NCBI GenBank assembly: GCA_021731085.1
Contig: JAKFYB010000017.1
Coordinates: 1 to 64,000, forward strand
Direction of reading: 5' to 3'
Length of the DNA stretch: 64,000 nucleotides
Source: Dehalococcoidia bacterium
Lineage (GTDB): Bacteria; Chloroflexota; Dehalococcoidia; DSTF01; JACRBR01
Of the stretch, positions 7,693-14,307 are shown one piece after another. The notes under the pieces are model-generated. The model was not told the DNA's origin. It ran no database searches and saw nothing but the letters and a program-made list of their open reading frames with translations. Position numbers and translations under genes: made by a program. The first letter of the stretch is position 1; the number at the start of each line of letters is the position of its first letter.

Positions 7693-7733
7693 GTTCGGGA
7701 GGGCATGTGGATAGCATGTAGCGCGGAAAGGCT

Positions 7734-7756
7734 GTAGCGCGGGCCTTCAGCCCGCG
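7734..7756 (+). repeat. Dispersed hairpin repeat GCGGGC-CTTCA-GCCCGC
   Basis: GTAGCGCGGGCCTTCAGCCC followed by GCG. The arms CGCGGGC and GCCCGCG form a hairpin. Further copies are at 11413, 12370, 12423, 20441 and 42885. Confidence 0.7.
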
Positions 7757-7787
7757 TGGAGGACGAGCGCCCCCGCCCGGCTGCGTG

Positions 7788-7821
7788 ACAGGTGGACGGG
7801 CGCCCCCGCCCGTCCACCTGT
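7788..7821. repeat. Long perfect hairpin of the GGACGGGCG-CGCCCGTCC family
   Basis: Arms of 15 nt (7788-7802 and 7807-7821) are perfectly complementary around a CCCC loop. The core GACGGGCGCCCCCGCCCGTC recurs at 8964 and, with one change, at 20393. It could act as a bidirectional terminator for the converging transcript or be a REP-like element. Confidence 0.6.
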
Positions 7822-7854
7822 GGTGTACCAGCCCTCGCGCCTCGCAGCCGAAAA

Positions 7855-7883
7855 TTGACGCTGGATCAAGCATCACCTACAAC
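7855..7883 (+). promoter_or_regulatory. Promoter of the isomerase gene, probably leaderless
   Basis: TTGACG (7855-7860), a 17-nt spacer and TACAAC (7878-7883). The -10 box ends 7 nt before the GTG start at 7891, so transcription would begin at or next to the start codon. Confidence 0.5.
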
Positions 7884-7890
7884 GACAACC

Positions 7891-8961
7891 GTGACTGACT
7901 CCCCCCTCGACTCCCCGGAGACGTATTCCAGCCTCGACCCTTCGGGCCTCTACGATCGCATCGCTGCGCTTCCCGACCAGGTCGAGGAGGCATGGGCAGC
8001 GGCCTCACGCCTCGACCTACCCGCGAGCTATGCCGACGTCGACCGGGTGGCCGTACTCGGTATGGGCGGCTCCGGCATCGGCGGCAGCCTTCTCCGGGCG
8101 CTAGCCATCGACGTTGGCTCGACGATCCCCGTCGACGTCGTGCGCGGCTACACGCTGCCCGCGTATATCGGGCCGGAGACGCTGGCGATCGCATCGTCGA
8201 ACAGCGGCAACACCGAGGAAATCGTCGCACTTGCGGAGCAGGCCGTGGCGGCCGGCGCACAATGCGTGGCGCTCACCACCGGCGGTCGCCTCGCCGCGCT
8301 CGCGACAGAGAACGACCTCCCCGCGCTGAAATACGCATGGTCGGGCGAACCGCGAGCCGCGCTCGGGTGGAGCTTCGCGTCCCTCGTCGCGATCACGCGC
8401 ACGCTCGGCCTCCTACCCGAGGACGGCATCGATATCGCGGCAGCGGCACGCAGGATGCGCGCTCTGTGCGATGGCATCGGTCGTGACGTGCAAGCGTCAT
8501 CAAACCCCGCGAAGCAACTCGCCGCGCGCATCGCAGGCCACCTTCCCGTGATCATCGGCGCCGACGCGATGGCGCCTGTCGCCTATCGCTGGCGTACGCA
8601 GATCAACGAAAACGCAAAGTCATGGGCAACAGCGGAAGAGCTGCCGGAGATGAACCACAACACGCCCGTCGGCTACGGCGGCCCGCCCGCGCTCGTGCCG
8701 CTCCTGCACGTCGTCATGTTGCGTCACGCGTCCGTGCATGATCGTGTTGCGAAGCGAATCGACCTTACGAGTGAGCAGTTGCGCGCGGCGGGTGTGAGCG
8801 TCGAGGTGCTGCACGTGCCCGGCGCGACGGTGTTCGAGCAGATGCTGTGGGCGATCCAGTTCGGCGATTTCGCCAGCTACTACCTGGGTCTGCTCAACGG
8901 TGCCGATCCGTCTGAGGTACGCGCGCTCGACTGGCTGAAATCAAAGATGGCCGCAGAGTAA
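7891..8961 (+). CDS. Bifunctional phosphoglucose/phosphomannose isomerase
   Basis: 356 residues from GTG 7891. A SIS fold with AVLGMGGSGIGGSLLRAL (about 54-71) and IASSNSGNTEEIVALAEQA is typical of the dual Glc6P/Man6P isomerases of archaea and Chloroflexota-like bacteria, which are shorter than canonical Pgi. The C-terminal part has ELPEMNHNTPVGY, carrying the catalytic Glu/His region, and the end IQFGDFASYYLGLLNG. It interconverts glucose-6-P or mannose-6-P with fructose-6-P in the cytoplasm. The GTG start is inferred from the promoter geometry (no Shine-Dalgarno); an upstream in-frame extension runs through repeats. Confidence 0.85.
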   Translation: MTDSPLDSPETYSSLDPSGLYDRIAALPDQVEEAWAAASRLDLPASYADVDRVAVLGMGGSGIGGSLLRALAIDVGSTIPVDVVRGYTLPAYIGPETLAIASSNSGNTEEIVALAEQAVAAGAQCVALTTGGRLAALATENDLPALKYAWSGEPRAALGWSFASLVAITRTLGLLPEDGIDIAAAARRMRALCDGIGRDVQASSNPAKQLAARIAGHLPVIIGADAMAPVAYRWRTQINENAKSWATAEELPEMNHNTPVGYGGPPALVPLLHVVMLRHASVHDRVAKRIDLTSEQLRAAGVSVEVLHVPGATVFEQMLWAIQFGDFASYYLGLLNGADPSEVRALDWLKSKMAAE

Positions 8962-8963
8962 AG

Positions 8964-8986
8964 GAGGACGGGCGCCCCCGCCCGTC
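8964..8986. repeat. GGACGGGCG-CGCCCGTC hairpin repeat
   Basis: GGACGGGCGCCCCCGCCCGT directly after the isomerase stop, between convergent genes; it may help to terminate both transcripts. Confidence 0.6.
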
Positions 8987-9028
8987 GCTGTGCCGCTGTT
9001 CCGTGCACCAACAGGAGGCGAAGGAGCC

Positions 9029-10525
9029 CTACTCGCTACCCGTGCCGACTGCATCGACATCACTCTCAGGCAACGTCGTGAAATCCTGGTCCGTGCCGAG
9101 GATGACGAGAATCGTCGTGTTGTTGGTGGCCATCGCCGCCTGCTCTTCAGCGGTCGCAGTGCGGCGGCTCTCCAATGGGATGCCGAGCCAAAGCGAGAGC
9201 AGACTCGTGTTCTTTTCGTGCGTTCCGTCGATGTCGATGATCTCGGACGTCTCGTGCGTGACGCCGTCGAACACGTTGGTCGCGCCAAGATCACTCTCGG
9301 GGTAGCCCTTGCCGATGACGTAGAGCATGACGTCGGTAGCGAGACCCTCAATGCCCGCGCCGTTCTGGATTTCCACGCGTACCGGTGACGGCGTGACGGC
9401 GACAACCGGCGGCAAGTCGCCGGGCGTCCCCGTGAACAACGACGCGCTGAGCGATGAGATGCATTCTTCGTCGCCGACCAGCACCTGCGCGCCCTGATCG
9501 GTTGTGTATGGCGCGACGCATGAGCCGACGGACACTGCTAGCAGGCTATCTTTCACCTGATTCGCCAGATCGCCGTATCCGAGGATAAGGCCGCGCGGGA
9601 TGTCGGTCTCGATCGTCTGGTTGTAATCGTCCCACAGATCGAGCGGGTTCTTCAGCACGTCGAGCGTCTTCGCCTTGTCGATCGTCGCGAAAATCACGCG
9701 CTGCTGACGCTGAATGCGGTCGAGGTCGTCGCTGCTGAAACGGATGCGCGAGTACGCCAGCGCTGTCACGCCGTCCATCTCTTGCACGCCGGGGTAGAAG
9801 TGCTGTGGCAAGTAGTCGCCGGGCAGTTCGGTGTCGGAGTACAGCGGGTCGTAGACCTCCTCGGTGACGTCGACCTCAATGCCACCAAGCGCATCAATCA
9901 GTTCCTTGAAGCCCTCAAAGTCGATGATGACGTGTTTGTCGATCGGAATATTGAAGGGCTCCGCGCCAAGCACGTCCTTCAACATCTGGATGCCGCCGCC
10001 TTCGTACTCGCTGAGCTCGCCGGCGGCGTACACGGTGTTGATGCGGTCCTCGTACGTAAAGCTGCCGTCCTCCGATGGAATCTCAACCATCAGGTCGCGC
10101 GGGATACCCAGGATCGCCGCGTTGTCGTTTACGGGGTCGACGCGCAGAATGAAGATCGTGTCGGCGCGCGTTGGTTCTTCGCCTTCCGTCGGGCGCCGGT
10201 CAAGACCCATGACGAGGATGTTGATCGGGTCGTTGCCGCCGCTCGTCCCGGCCGCATCCACGCCCGGCAAAACGTTGCCGACCGTACCGGGGAGCGTGAC
10301 CTGACGGCCAGGAAAGAACACGTTGTCGATCCGCGTGACAATGATCAGGCCGAGGTATGCGGAAATCGCAGCGAAGACAACGATCGCTACGGCGATGATG
10401 ACTCTGGTGCTACGGGTTGATGAATGGGGTGGTTTTGCGGCTGAGTCTGTAGTCACTGGAATCGAGCGTATCCGTCCCTGATCAACCATGTCAAGCGCAG
10501 GAGCGAATCCTGTCCGCGTTGACAC
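9029..10525 (-). CDS. LytR-CpsA-Psr (LCP) family protein with LytR_C domain
   Basis: 498 residues from GTG 10525, or 486 from ATG 10489. A short cytoplasmic part and one transmembrane helix (VIIAVAIVVFAAISAYLGLI) precede the LCP domain (about 100-330): NILVMGLDRRP, TRADTIFILRVDP and ILGIPRDLMVEIP, with the conserved Asp and Arg residues that bind lipid pyrophosphate. A C-terminal LytR_C domain (about 380-480) begins VRVEIQNGAGIEGLATDVML. LCP enzymes attach polymers to the cell wall or to other acceptors outside the membrane. The 10489 start avoids overlap with the divergent promoter at 10519-10547. Confidence 0.88.
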   Translation of the reverse strand: MSTRTGFAPALDMVDQGRIRSIPVTTDSAAKPPHSSTRSTRVIIAVAIVVFAAISAYLGLIIVTRIDNVFFPGRQVTLPGTVGNVLPGVDAAGTSGGNDPINILVMGLDRRPTEGEEPTRADTIFILRVDPVNDNAAILGIPRDLMVEIPSEDGSFTYEDRINTVYAAGELSEYEGGGIQMLKDVLGAEPFNIPIDKHVIIDFEGFKELIDALGGIEVDVTEEVYDPLYSDTELPGDYLPQHFYPGVQEMDGVTALAYSRIRFSSDDLDRIQRQQRVIFATIDKAKTLDVLKNPLDLWDDYNQTIETDIPRGLILGYGDLANQVKDSLLAVSVGSCVAPYTTDQGAQVLVGDEECISSLSASLFTGTPGDLPPVVAVTPSPVRVEIQNGAGIEGLATDVMLYVIGKGYPESDLGATNVFDGVTHETSEIIDIDGTHEKNTSLLSLWLGIPLESRRTATAEEQAAMATNNTTILVILGTDQDFTTLPESDVDAVGTGSE

Positions 10526-10547
10526 TTAACTGTGGCGTTCATATGAT
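10519..10547 (+). promoter_or_regulatory. Near-consensus sigma70 promoter
   Basis: TTGACA (10519-10524), exactly 17 nt, TATGAT (10542-10547): the best promoter match in the window. The start point near 10554 leaves a leader of about 110 nt before the gene at 10665. That leader begins with the perfect palindrome CTTCGTACGAAG (10558-10569) and contains TCCGAAT and ATTCGGA, which can pair. Confidence 0.75.
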
Positions 10548-10664
10548 CCGCAGGCCCTTCGTACGAAGTACGGTCGGCATTCGATCGCGGATTGTTCCGA
10601 ATGGTAGCGGACGCCCACGCGCGGCCACGCTCCAATTCGGACGGGAACATGTGAAGGAGTTGTA

Positions 10665-10952
10665 ATGGACGCTCTCGAGTTTATGCAGTTGCACGCCGAC
10701 AATGCCGTCGCGCAGAAGATGCCCGAAGTCATGAAGGACCTCACGCCCGAAGCCCTCCAGCAGGTCATGCCGCTCATGGCCGGCGCACCCAGCCCGATGA
10801 CGGGCAACAGCGTCGTCGCAAAGGGCCAGGACGGCGACGACTTCGTGTTCGACGTCACCTACACCGGCGACGGTGGTTCCGTCTCCATGCGCGAGTGGGT
10901 CCGCGACTTCGAAGGCACCTGGAAGATCCGCCAGATCGCAAAGCCAGAGTAG
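10665..10952 (+). CDS. Small NTF2-like hypothetical protein, paralogue 1
   Basis: 95 residues, ATG 10665 behind GAAGGAG. Layout: an N-terminal helix, LTPEALQQVMPLM, then alternating strands ending REWVRDFEGTWKIRQIAKPE. The pattern (helix, then strands with a W..v..GxWKI end) resembles small NTF2/SnoaL-like or DUF4878-like folds. It shares LTPEALxxxM and the GxWK(I/V) end with the gene at 11114, so the two are diverged tandem copies. It is driven by a near-consensus promoter, which suggests high expression. Function unknown. Confidence 0.65.
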   Translation: MDALEFMQLHADNAVAQKMPEVMKDLTPEALQQVMPLMAGAPSPMTGNSVVAKGQDGDDFVFDVTYTGDGGSVSMREWVRDFEGTWKIRQIAKPE

Positions 10953-11034
10953 GGGCGCCGGCTGCCGCGCCCGCAAGACAATGGGCGCCGCCCGCCGCGC
11001 CCGTCGTGTTGTAGGGGCGCTGCTTGCCGCGCCC
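10949..11034 (+). repeat. Cluster of three GGGGCGCC...CCGCGCCC repeats
   Basis: Copies at 10949-10974, 10983-11003 and 11011-11034. The first overlaps the TAG stop of the preceding gene. They separate the two paralogous small genes. Confidence 0.65.
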
Positions 11035-11113
11035 TCGTCGAGAACAACGGATGCCGTCGCAGACATCCAAGCAATGAAACGGGCCACGGGCCCACAAGAA
11101 GGAGCACGAAGAC

Positions 11114-11407
11114 ATGGCGACAATCGACGACGCAGTCACAAGCTACATCGCCGCGATCAAGGCGATGGACATCGGCACCCTGATGGCCACCCTCACACCG
11201 GAAGCGCTCGGCAAGGCGATGGCCAACATGGGCTCGCAGCCGCAGCCAACGAGCATAAGCGACATCACGTCGGAAAAGATCTCCGAGGAGAACGGCGAGC
11301 ACACGATCAACCTCAACGTCGTCGCCGATGGCAACACCGCCATCATGATGACGAAGTGGAAGGAAATCGACGGCGTCTGGAAGGTCACCGACGTCGGCCA
11401 GGGCTAA
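11114..11407 (+). CDS. Small NTF2-like hypothetical protein, paralogue 2
   Basis: 97 residues. It matches the gene at 10665 in size and layout: TIDDAVTSYIAAIKAMDIGT helix, LTPEALGKAMANM, strands, and the end TKWKEIDGVWKVTDVGQG. AAGAAGGAG lies upstream of ATG 11114. It is separated from its paralogue by repeats only, so a tandem duplication followed by repeat insertion is likely. No catalytic residues are evident; ligand-binding or stress roles are guesses. Confidence 0.65.
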   Translation: MATIDDAVTSYIAAIKAMDIGTLMATLTPEALGKAMANMGSQPQPTSISDITSEKISEENGEHTINLNVVADGNTAIMMTKWKEIDGVWKVTDVGQG

Positions 11408-11412
11408 ACACC

Positions 11413-11435
11413 GTAGCGCGGGCCTTCAGCCCGCG
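11413..11435 (+). repeat. Dispersed hairpin repeat GCGGGC-CTTCA-GCCCGC
   Basis: GTAGCGCGGGCCTTCAGCCC then GCG, identical to the copy at 7734. It lies right after the second small paralogue. Confidence 0.7.
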
Positions 11436-11573
11436 CCGTTGTGCCACCCAAGCACCATAGGGGCCGCGCTCACTCGGGCGCGGCCTCTTGCTTAGCCCCA
11501 TTGATACGCATTCGCAATGCGCATGCAGCCCGAATTCGCCTCGGCCAGGAACAGTCATCGCTAGCCTGCGAGC

Positions 11574-12347
11574 ATGACATCGACAACCGCAACAGCAACC
11601 AACGAAGACGCTCCCGCCGAAGACGCCTTTGCCGTTCCCTCGAACGGGTATCTGCTGCTGCCCGATGACAGGCCCGCACCCGCCGGTGCCGCCCGCGTGC
11701 ATGCTGCCCTCCGAGCCCTCGTCCTCGACCCGCAGTTTCCATGCGTCGGCGCACGCTCCGCCTTCAACCAGGAGAGCTACCGCTTTGCGCTCTACGGCGA
11801 GCTTGGCGCAAAGGCGACGACGGAAGCCCTCGCGCGCGACCTCGCGCGTTTCGCCGACGAGGCGTCGGACATCAGCGGCGAATTCGCGTCATTCATCACC
11901 TGCTACGAAGAGCCGAAGGTGCTCGACCAGGCGGCGTTCGAACACCGACTCTGGCGCCAGCTCGAGGCATTGAACGCGCTCGACGTGAAGCCGTGGGATG
12001 ACGCAGTGTCGTCCGACCCCGCTGACCCAAAGTTCTCGTTCAGCTTCAACGGCCGCGCCTTCTTCGTTGTCGGCCTCCAGCCGTCGGGCCCGCGCTGGGC
12101 GCGCACATTCCCGTGGCCGACGCTCGTCTTCAACCCGCACGACCAGTTCGAGCGCCTGCGCGAAGCCGGCAAGTTCGAGCGCATCCAGGACGTGATCCGC
12201 GAGCGCGACACCGAACTGCAGGGCGACGTTAACCCCAATCTCTCAAACTTCGGCGAGCACACGGAAGCCCGCCAGTACTCCGGCCGCGAAGTAGGTGACG
12301 ACTGGCGCTGCCCCGTAACTTTCCGCCCGAAGGACACCTCGCCGTGA
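11574..12347 (+). CDS. YqcI/YcgG (GntA-like) family haem-dependent oxygenase
   Basis: 257 residues. The family includes GntA, the haem-dependent N-hydroxylase of guanitoxin synthesis. Visible family blocks: FPCVGARSAFNQESYRFALY, ITCYEEPKVLDQAAFEHRLW, FSFNGRAFFVVGLQPSGPRW, TLVFNPHDQFERLRE and IRERDTELQGDVNPNLSNFG. The first and fourth hold conserved Cys and His residues. The start ATG 11574 has no Shine-Dalgarno but TAGCCT ends 6 nt before it. The DUF1989 gene begins inside its stop codon (GTGA overlap at 12344), implying translational coupling and a joint pathway, possibly N-hydroxylation of a guanidino compound. Substrate unproven. Confidence 0.8.
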   Translation: MTSTTATATNEDAPAEDAFAVPSNGYLLLPDDRPAPAGAARVHAALRALVLDPQFPCVGARSAFNQESYRFALYGELGAKATTEALARDLARFADEASDISGEFASFITCYEEPKVLDQAAFEHRLWRQLEALNALDVKPWDDAVSSDPADPKFSFSFNGRAFFVVGLQPSGPRWARTFPWPTLVFNPHDQFERLREAGKFERIQDVIRERDTELQGDVNPNLSNFGEHTEARQYSGREVGDDWRCPVTFRPKDTSP

Positions 12348-13084
12348 ACGCGAAAGATGATGGCCCACGGAGCGCGGGCTTTTCAGCCCGCGCGTCTCGC
12401 GAGGGTGGCGTAAGCCATGATGGAGCGCGGGCCTTCAGCCCGCGCGGTTCCACGAAGTACGAAACAGTGCCGCATGTCGTCGACCAGGCACCCGAAAATG
12501 TCGCGGCACACCACATCCCGCCGCAGTCCGGCCTCGCCCTCCAACTCGAAGCAGGCCAAACCCTCCGAATCATCGACCGCGAAGGCGGCCAGGTCTCCGA
12601 CATCGTCGCCTTCGCCGCAGACGACACCGCCGAAGCCATCTCCAACGGCCGCACGCTCGACTACAACGGGACGATGCGCCTCACGACCGGCCACATCCTC
12701 TACTCCAACCGCGCCCGCCCGATGTTCACGATCACCGAAGACACCGTCGGAGTGCACGACTTCACCCTCGCCCCGTGCAGCCAGGAGATGTTCGAGCTGC
12801 TGCACGGCGTCACGGACCCGCACCCCAGCTGCTTCGGCAATCTCGTCGAGGCCCTCGCCCCCTACCTCATCTCGCCCGACGCCATCCCCACCGCCTTCAA
12901 CGCCTTCATGAACGTCCGCATCGACCCCAACGGCGACATCACCGTCCTCCCACCCACGTGCCGCCCCGGCGACCACATCGACCTCCGTGCCGAAATTGAC
13001 CTCCTCGTCGGCATCACCGCCTGCTCCGCCGAGCAGTCCAACGGCGGCGCCTTCAAGCCCATCGACGTCCGCATCCTCGATTGA
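12344..13084 (+). CDS. DUF1989 (urea carboxylase-associated) family protein
   Basis: 246 residues from GTG 12344, or 205 from GTG 12467. The DUF1989 domain begins about residue 45: LALQLEAGQTLRIIDREGGQ, VSDIVAFAADDTAE, STYSNRARPMFTITEDT-like block at 12700, HDFTLAPCSQEMFELLHG, HPSCFGNLVEAL, and the end SAEQSNGGAFKPIDVRI. Relatives include the CgdA/CgdB carboxyguanidine deiminase subunits. Its first 40 codons contain two copies of a dispersed hairpin repeat, so the true start may be 12467; alternatively the GTGA overlap with the oxygenase gene marks the original start and the repeats invaded the coding region. Confidence 0.8.
   Translation: MNAKDDGPRSAGFSARASREGGVSHDGARAFSPRGSTKYETVPHVVDQAPENVAAHHIPPQSGLALQLEAGQTLRIIDREGGQVSDIVAFAADDTAEAISNGRTLDYNGTMRLTTGHILYSNRARPMFTITEDTVGVHDFTLAPCSQEMFELLHGVTDPHPSCFGNLVEALAPYLISPDAIPTAFNAFMNVRIDPNGDITVLPPTCRPGDHIDLRAEIDLLVGITACSAEQSNGGAFKPIDVRILD
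12370..12446 (+). repeat. Two hairpin repeats within the 5' part of the DUF1989 frame
   Basis: Copies at 12370-12394 (GAGCGCGGGCTTTTCAGCCC, longer loop) and 12423-12446 (GAGCGCGGGCCTTCAGCCCG). Both are open in the DUF1989 reading frame, adding SAGFSAR and GARAFSPRG to the predicted protein. Confidence 0.65.
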
Positions 13085-13205
13085 TCGCGCAGCACGCCGG
13101 TCTACCGAAGATTCACCACCCGCCCGGCGAAGATTAGTCGTAGATATCGCCAGCCCATCGCATTACAATGGCCCCCTACACAACCACTCAGCATGGAGAA
13201 CGAAC

Positions 13206-13373
13206 ATGAAGAAGCTGATCGTCGCAGGATCGCTCGCAGCCGGCCTTGCCGCCTTGGCCGCATACCGCATCCGCCAGCAAAAGCAGAACAAGACCGAAGA
13301 CTTCCCCGTCCCCGAAGACTTTTCCACCTACACCCCACCGCCCGCCCCCAAGGACGAACCCGTCGGCGTCTAG
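13206..13373 (+). CDS. Small single-span membrane protein, hypothetical
   Basis: 55 residues from ATG 13206, with GGAG 7 nt upstream and TACAAT at 13164-13169 as a possible -10. An N-terminal helix (KKLIVAGSLAAGLAALAAYR) is followed by a basic stretch and a Pro-rich acidic tail. It is a membrane-anchored peptide without known family. It stands alone between the DUF1989 gene and convergent Abi-C gene. Confidence 0.5.
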   Translation: MKKLIVAGSLAAGLAALAAYRIRQQKQNKTEDFPVPEDFSTYTPPPAPKDEPVGV

Positions 13374-13387
13374 GGCTCGGCTAGAGG

Positions 13388-14272
13388 TCAGAGTACGGGT
13401 GGAGTTGGCGTCGGCAATAAAGCGCCTAAGGAATCGTCCTCGACTTGCTGATATCGCTCTAGCAAAAAGTAGACGGTTGTCATGGCTGCGTTTACCGCGA
13501 GGTGTGCGAGAGCCTTGTCCGCGACAAAATCGTCGTTCGTCCTACCGTGCGCCGATCCGAACTTTGTACGAAGCGCACCGGCAGCCGCAACGATGTTGAT
13601 AAGACCGCCTAGGAGGCGCTTAACATCCTGATCGTCGTACTGCTCGGGCAAAATGGTGAGTGTCTTCATCACTGCACGGCCTAGCTTGTCGGCTGACTGA
13701 TCCGCCGGTATCTCCCCGCCGCGTCTTCGAATCAATTCCTTGCATACTCCCTCAAGAATGGACGAGGCCGCGGTTAGCGCGGCCGCAGGATCGGACTCGA
13801 GCGTTGCCTGGGCGCGCTCGAATTCGACCTTGAGGGCATCCAAGCCCAAGGCATCCGCTGCTTCTTGGTTGTGAGCTGTTGCCGGAATCATCTGTCCTAT
13901 CTCGCGGACGACGAAGCGGTTGCCTTCACGCGCAAGTACTAGGCCATCCAGCTTTAAATACTGCTGCAGGTGGTCGACGGCCGCAGCCAGATTCTCATCC
14001 TTGCCGATGTAGTCACGAGGGTTAACCGCGTCAGCGACCAGCTTTAGAATTTCCGAGGAACCGTTCGGGAGTTGGGAGATCTCTATGAGTTTCTCCCTCG
14101 TGTGCCCAACTCGTGACCAACTCAGGTACTCGTCATGAAAACCGTTCCGCATAAAGAACTCGACGATCTCGGGTCCGCTGCGATAGATACCAATAGGAGG
14201 TGCCTGGCTGTTTGCAGAACCGCCGGTGATTATCTCTGTGAGCGCGACGATAACCTGCGGGGAAGCGTTCAT
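13388..14272 (-). CDS. Abi-C (abortive infection C-terminal) domain protein
   Basis: 294 residues from ATG 14272. The C-terminal third (about 190-280) fits the Abi_C family found in abortive-infection proteins: ILEGVCKELIRRRGG, LLGGLINIVAAAGALRTKFG followed by SAHGR, and LAVNAAMTTVYFLLERYQ. The N-terminal half (IEFFMRNGF-like, VADAVNPRDYIG, LQQYLKLDGLVL) is family-typical but uncharacterised. It begins 35 nt after the stop of the VWA gene and is probably cotranscribed. A phage-defence role is plausible but not shown. Confidence 0.75.
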   Translation of the reverse strand: MNASPQVIVALTEIITGGSANSQAPPIGIYRSGPEIVEFFMRNGFHDEYLSWSRVGHTREKLIEISQLPNGSSEILKLVADAVNPRDYIGKDENLAAAVDHLQQYLKLDGLVLAREGNRFVVREIGQMIPATAHNQEAADALGLDALKVEFERAQATLESDPAAALTAASSILEGVCKELIRRRGGEIPADQSADKLGRAVMKTLTILPEQYDDQDVKRLLGGLINIVAAAGALRTKFGSAHGRTNDDFVADKALAHLAVNAAMTTVYFLLERYQQVEDDSLGALLPTPTPPVL

Positions 14273-14307
14273 TCGCTCAATCTTCTCGGCGGCTCCACTC
14301 CGACTAC

